DNA from: JAULUH01 sp032111745
GTDB lineage: Bacteria; Chloroflexota; Anaerolineae; JAAEKA01
Direction: 5' to 3'
DNA: 9,686 nucleotides
NCBI GenBank assembly: GCA_032111745.1
Contig: JAULUH010000531.1
Location: forward strand, 1-9,686
In this document: piece by piece, positions 5,913 through 9,686 of the stretch
How positions within the stretch are numbered: position 1 is the stretch's first letter
How the letters are laid out: every line of letters begins with the position of its first letter
The notes under the pieces: generated by a model
Told to the model about the DNA's origin: nothing
What the model saw: the letters and a program-made list of their open reading frames with translations, nothing else
The model's database searches: none
Translations under genes and position numbers: made by a program

Positions 5913-6830
5913 TCAGGACGGTTCAGTCTCCGCTTCCAGCAGGCGCCGGCACTGCTCCAGCTCCTGCAGGTGCGCCTCGTCCAGGGCCGGGTATTGGGGG
6001 TCCATCTCCATGAGCTTGTCGACCAGGATGGCGCCCACGGCCAGGCGGGTGAACCACTTGTGGTCGGCCGGCACGATGTACCAGGGGGCCCAGGCCGTGC
6101 AGGTGTGGGAGAAGCAGTCCTCGTAGGCCCTGGTATAGTCATCCCAGTGGCCGCGCTCATGGATATCGCCGGCGGAGAACTTCCAGTTCTTGTCTGGCCG
6201 CTCGATGCGCTCCAGAAAGCGCTGGCGCTGCTCCTCCCTGGAGACGTTGAGGAAGACTTTGACGATCTCGGTGCCGTTCTCAGCCATGTGCTGTTCGAAG
6301 TTATTGATCTGCGCGAAGCGGCGCTGCCAGATGTCGTCGCCCTTGAGCGACTCGGGCAGCGGCTGGCTGGCGAGGATGTCCGGGTGCACGCGCACGACCA
6401 GGACCTCTTCGTAGTGGGAGCGGTTGAAGATGCCGATGCCGCCGCGCTCGGGCATAGCGGCATGGATACGCCAGAGGTAATCCTGGTCCAGCTCCCCGGT
6501 GGATGGCTGCTTGAAGCTGGTGACGTGGGTGCCCTGGGGGTTGAGGCCGCTCATGACATGCTTGATGGTGCTGTCCTTGCCCGCGGCATCCCGGGCCTGC
6601 AGGACCAGCAACAGGGAGCGCACGTTCTCGGCGTAGAGCCTGTCCTGGAGGTCAGCCATGAACTGGATGCCCTCCTCCAGCATGACCCTGGCTTCCTTTT
6701 TCCGGATAAGCTCGCCGGTATAGGCGGGGTCGTAGTCCGCGAGGCGCACCTCCGACCCGGGCTCGACCTGGAAGCGCTTGATGAAGCGCGCGATGCGCTC
6801 TTTGTCGGGGAGGGGTTCGGAATTGGACAT
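5913..6830 (-). CDS. ppk2: Polyphosphate kinase 2 family protein, class III-like
   Basis: A 305-residue cytosolic kinase that transfers phosphate between polyphosphate and nucleotides. Walker A region LQARDAAGKDSTIKHVMSG (78-95) with K85, then NPQGTHVTSFKQPS (97-110); Walker B-like GIGIFNRSHYEEVLVVRVHP (131-150); lid region around INNFEQHMAENG (175-186), VFLNVSREEQRQR (192-204) and HWDDY (228-232). The sequence is closest in memory to class III PPK2 of Deinococcus/Meiothermus, which phosphorylates both NMPs and NDPs; that subclass is inference. The start is set at ATG 6830 because AGGAAGG lies 9 nt upstream and the homology begins just after; an ATG at 6908 would add 26 residues reading through the promoter and into cydC. 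Same strand as cydDC but with its own predicted promoter. Converges with the peptidase gene. Confidence 0.9.
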   Translation of the reverse strand: MSNSEPLPDKERIARFIKRFQVEPGSEVRLADYDPAYTGELIRKKEARVMLEEGIQFMADLQDRLYAENVRSLLLVLQARDAAGKDSTIKHVMSGLNPQGTHVTSFKQPSTGELDQDYLWRIHAAMPERGGIGIFNRSHYEEVLVVRVHPDILASQPLPESLKGDDIWQRRFAQINNFEQHMAENGTEIVKVFLNVSREEQRQRFLERIERPDKNWKFSAGDIHERGHWDDYTRAYEDCFSHTCTAWAPWYIVPADHKWFTRLAVGAILVDKLMEMDPQYPALDEAHLQELEQCRRLLEAETEPS

Positions 6831-6839
6831 GGAACGGAT

Positions 6840-6846
6840 CCTTCCT
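6840..6846 (-). promoter_or_regulatory. Ribosome binding site of ppk2
   Basis: On the minus strand AGGAAGG is followed by 9 nt and ATG 6830. It decides between this start and the in-frame ATG at 6908. Confidence 0.7.
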
Positions 6847-6881
6847 ACGGTGATGACGGAGCAGGGGGGGCGATGGTGCCA

Positions 6882-6890
6882 ATTATACCA
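6882..6890 (-). promoter_or_regulatory. Predicted extended -10 promoter of ppk2
   Basis: The minus strand reads TGGTATAAT, a perfect extended -10 element (TGn followed by TATAAT). Transcription would begin near 6875, about 45 nt before the ppk2 start. The best -35 candidate, TTGTCC at 6908-6903, is at a short 15-bp spacing, but extended -10 promoters can do without it. The element lies on the last codons of cydC: its TATAA part contains the TAA stop. Confidence 0.5.
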
Positions 6891-8583
6891 TAAGAGCGAT
6901 GGGGACAAAGGTGGGTGGCGGTTCGGCGCCGTCGAGGTGGACCAGGGCGTGGGCGTGGGCCAGGGCGGTGGGTTGGTGGGAGATGATGATGGTGGTGCGG
7001 CCGGCCATGAAGCCGGCGAGGCCGTGCCAGACCTGCTGCTCGGTCAGCGAGTCCAGGTGGGAGGTAGCCTCGTCCAGGATCAGGATGGGGGCGTCCTTGA
7101 GGATGGCGCGGGCGATGGCCAGGCGCTGGCGCTCCCCGCCGCTCAACAGCACGCCGTTTTCGCCGACCAGGGTTTCGTAGCCCTCGGGCAGGCCGAGGAC
7201 GAAATCGTGGATCTGGGCCTGGCGGCAGGCGGCGACCATGGCTTCCTCGCTGGCATCGGGGTTGGCCAGCAGCAGGTTGTCGCGCAGGCTGGTGTTGAAC
7301 AGGTAGGGGTGTTGGGGCACCACGCCGATCAGGGCGCGCACGTCAGCGGCGCGATAGGCGCGCAGGTCGTGGCCGCCCAGCAGGATCTGGCCGTCGTGAT
7401 AGTCCCAGAAACGCAGGAGCAGGTCGACCAGGGTGGACTTCCCGGCGCCACTGGGGCCAATAAGGGCCAGGTGGCCGCCGGAAGGCACGGAGAAGGAGAG
7501 GTTATCCAGGACCAGGGGCTCTGGCACGGTGGCGCCGGATGGGCTGGAGGGATAGCGGAAGGTGAGGCTGCGCACTTCCAGGCCCATATCGCGGGGCGCT
7601 GGCGATGGCTCGGGCGGATCCTGCACCACGGGGGGTGCATTGGCCAGCTCAAACAGGCGCCGGGCGGCAGCCTGACTGGACTCCAGGACCTGGAAGGCCT
7701 GGGACAGGGGCTGCACGGCCTCGAAGCTGGCGATGGCGGTCAGGGGGAGCAGGGCCAGGTAGACGCCGTCGATCTGTCCGGAGCTGACCATGGGAATAGC
7801 CAGAAAGAGCACAGCCAGCCCGGCCAGGCTGGTGAAGAGCGCGGCCAGGCCGTTGCCCAGGCCGCGGATCAAGGCCAGGCGTTCCTGCAGCCGGCTCAGC
7901 TCATGGCCCAGGCCGGCAGTGCGCTGCAGGTGGGCCTGGCCATGGTCGTAGGCCAGCAGCTCAGGCAGGCCCTGGACCTGGTCCACCATGGCGGCGTTGA
8001 GCTCGGCGCGGACCGCGATCAGCTCGCCGGCCGGCTGCCGGCTGAGCCAGCGGCTGGCCAGAGGCAAAGCGATGCCGGTCAGAGCCATGAACACCAGCAA
8101 CACCAGGGCCAGGCGGAGGTCGAAGCGGCCGAGGACGGCGCAGGCCAGCAGGGTGACCAGGGCGGCGGCGAAGGGGGGTATGATGACCCGCACATAGAAG
8201 TTTTCGAGGGTCTCGACGTCGGCCACGATGCGCGCCAGCAGGTCGCCGCTGCGAAAGTCCTGCAGGCCGGCCGGGGCCAGCGGCTCGATGGCCTGGTAGA
8301 ACCACACCCGCAGCCGGGTCAGGATGCGAAAGGTGGCCAGGTGGGTGACGTAGCGCTCGCCGTAGCGGAAGGCGGCCCGGGACAACGCGAACAGGCGCAC
8401 CCCGGCGATGGCCAGGGTGAGCTGGGTCACGTCCACGGCGATGGCGGCGCGGGAGATGAGGTAGGCCGACACAGCCATGAGGCCGACGCTGGAGCCCACG
8501 GTGGCGAAGCTAAGCAGCACGCCGGCGAAGATCCACCAGCGGAAGGGCTTCATGAGCTTCAGGAGGCGGCGAAAGGTGTCCAT
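6883..8583 (-). CDS. cydC: Thiol reductant ABC exporter subunit CydC
   Basis: A 566-residue half-transporter, membrane domain plus ATPase, that with CydD exports glutathione/cysteine-type thiols for assembly of cytochrome bd and c-type cytochromes. Residues 1-310 form the inner-membrane domain: hydrophobic segments at about 16-40, 55-70, 133-151, 157-176, 244-265 and 272-287, with the CydC-typical GLMAVSAYLISRAA (34-47), RLFALSRAAFRYGERYVTH (63-81) and LARIVADVETLENFYVR (116-132). The nucleotide-binding domain has Walker A GPSGAGKST (376-384), Q-loop VPQ (422-424), signature LSGGERQR (480-487), Walker B ILILDEAT (500-507) and H-loop H536. All ATPase residues are intact. It follows cydD on the same strand after a 176-bp repeat-bearing spacer, unusually wide for this pair. 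The upstream ribosome site is weak (AGAAG before CCCTATG). Plus-strand frames across this gene are antisense shadows. Confidence 0.88.
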   Translation of the reverse strand: MDTFRRLLKLMKPFRWWIFAGVLLSFATVGSSVGLMAVSAYLISRAAIAVDVTQLTLAIAGVRLFALSRAAFRYGERYVTHLATFRILTRLRVWFYQAIEPLAPAGLQDFRSGDLLARIVADVETLENFYVRVIIPPFAAALVTLLACAVLGRFDLRLALVLLVFMALTGIALPLASRWLSRQPAGELIAVRAELNAAMVDQVQGLPELLAYDHGQAHLQRTAGLGHELSRLQERLALIRGLGNGLAALFTSLAGLAVLFLAIPMVSSGQIDGVYLALLPLTAIASFEAVQPLSQAFQVLESSQAAARRLFELANAPPVVQDPPEPSPAPRDMGLEVRSLTFRYPSSPSGATVPEPLVLDNLSFSVPSGGHLALIGPSGAGKSTLVDLLLRFWDYHDGQILLGGHDLRAYRAADVRALIGVVPQHPYLFNTSLRDNLLLANPDASEEAMVAACRQAQIHDFVLGLPEGYETLVGENGVLLSGGERQRLAIARAILKDAPILILDEATSHLDSLTEQQVWHGLAGFMAGRTTIIISHQPTALAHAHALVHLDGAEPPPTFVPIALMV

Positions 8584-8610
8584 AGGGCTTCTAGGGCGTC
8601 ACAGGAATTG

Positions 8611-8627
8611 CACGGACGGACACGGAC
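8611..8627 (+). repeat. Short direct repeat CACGGAC
   Basis: CACGGAC occurs at 8611-8617 and again at 8621-8627 (GCACGGACGGACACGGAC). It resembles another class of short intergenic repeat ('cacggatg.acacggat') that I recall from environmental bacterial genomes. Confidence 0.45.
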
Positions 8628-8638
8628 ACCGGAGATGA

Positions 8639-8707
8639 ACCGCAAAGACGCAGAGAACGCAAAGGGGAGAAAGGACCGGAGGAGCCGGAGCAGAACTCGG
8701 ACGGACG
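8639..8707 (+). repeat. Dispersed copy of the 61-bp repeat family
   Basis: Aligning 66 bp from 8639 to 66 bp from 2031 by hand gives 56 identical positions and no gaps, including ACCGCAAAG, CGCAAAGGGGA and GGACCGGAGGAGCCGGA. On the minus strand it lies between cydD and cydC. It is a single copy here, unlike the tandem array upstream of the debranching operon. Confidence 0.85.
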
Positions 8708-8759
8708 CCGGCTGCGTAGGGGTGGAGGAGGGGCCTTTGAGAAGCCCTGGCAGGTCCTT

Positions 8760-9686
<927 letters not shown>

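Larger units (their letters stand above)
8584..8748. mobile_element. Possible small MITE-like element in the cydD-cydC spacer
   Basis: AGGGCTTCT at 8584-8592 is the exact reverse complement of AGAAGCCCT at 8740-8748, so 9-bp inverted repeats bound almost the entire spacer between cydC and cydD, with the dispersed 'ACCGCAAAG' repeat inside. No target-site duplication is evident and no transposase is encoded. A 9-bp match in a GC-rich spacer could be chance, and the left end has no evident counterpart at the other repeat locus. Confidence 0.3.

Noticed and set aside
5655..6893. Long plus-strand open frame (412 codons) across ppk2
   Set aside because: Antisense shadow of ppk2, whose minus-strand product carries clear PPK2 motifs.

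Overview
The window is GC-rich, gene-dense bacterial DNA carrying seven protein-coding genes plus several families of short intergenic repeats. Codon third positions are strongly G/C. The gene mix (UV damage endonuclease, archaeal-type glycogen debranching enzyme, R2-like ligand-binding oxidase, soluble S26-type peptidase, class III-like PPK2, CydDC) and the 'CTAAAGCCTCGACTCCG' and 'ACCGCAAAGGCGCAGAG' intergenic repeats suggest a Chloroflexota-like bacterium (Anaerolineae/Caldilineae sort). That placement is inference from gene content and remembered repeat types; there is no rRNA or marker gene to prove it.

Layout. Left part, plus strand: uvsE (14-973); a repeat-rich spacer with a 17-bp perfect inverted repeat and a third copy of one arm; then an unrecognised 263-residue protein (1160-1951) with an acidic N-terminus, a conserved-looking middle domain and a C-terminal region that resembles a divergent PD-(D/E)XK/DUF559-like nuclease fold. 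A 290-bp spacer follows, holding a 61-bp tandem repeat (two full copies and a stub) and then a plausible sigma70-type promoter. The middle is a compact plus-strand operon: glycogen debranching enzyme (2242-4341), 26-nt gap, R2lox oxidase (4368-5267), 8-nt overlap, soluble Sec11/SipW-like S26 peptidase (5260-5778).

Right part, minus strand, convergent with that operon: cydD (cut by the right window edge, 9686-8760), a 176-bp spacer containing another copy of the 'ACCGCAAAG' repeat bounded by a 9-bp inverted repeat, cydC (8583-6883), then ppk2 (6830-5913), which appears to have its own extended -10 promoter overlapping the cydC stop codon. Between the convergent ppk2 and peptidase genes lies a 134-bp stretch whose minus strand has a protein-like reading frame without a good start.

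Functionally the genes are DNA repair (UvsE), storage polymer mobilisation (debranching enzyme), phosphate/nucleotide energy storage (PPK2), thiol export for cytochrome bd/c maturation (CydDC), and an orphan Mn/Fe oxidase paired with an orphan peptidase. I see no clear new defence system, CRISPR array, tRNA, rRNA or transposase. The most interesting leads are the R2lox-peptidase pair, the unrecognised two-domain protein next to uvsE, and the dispersed repeat element that sits both before the debranching operon and inside cydDC.
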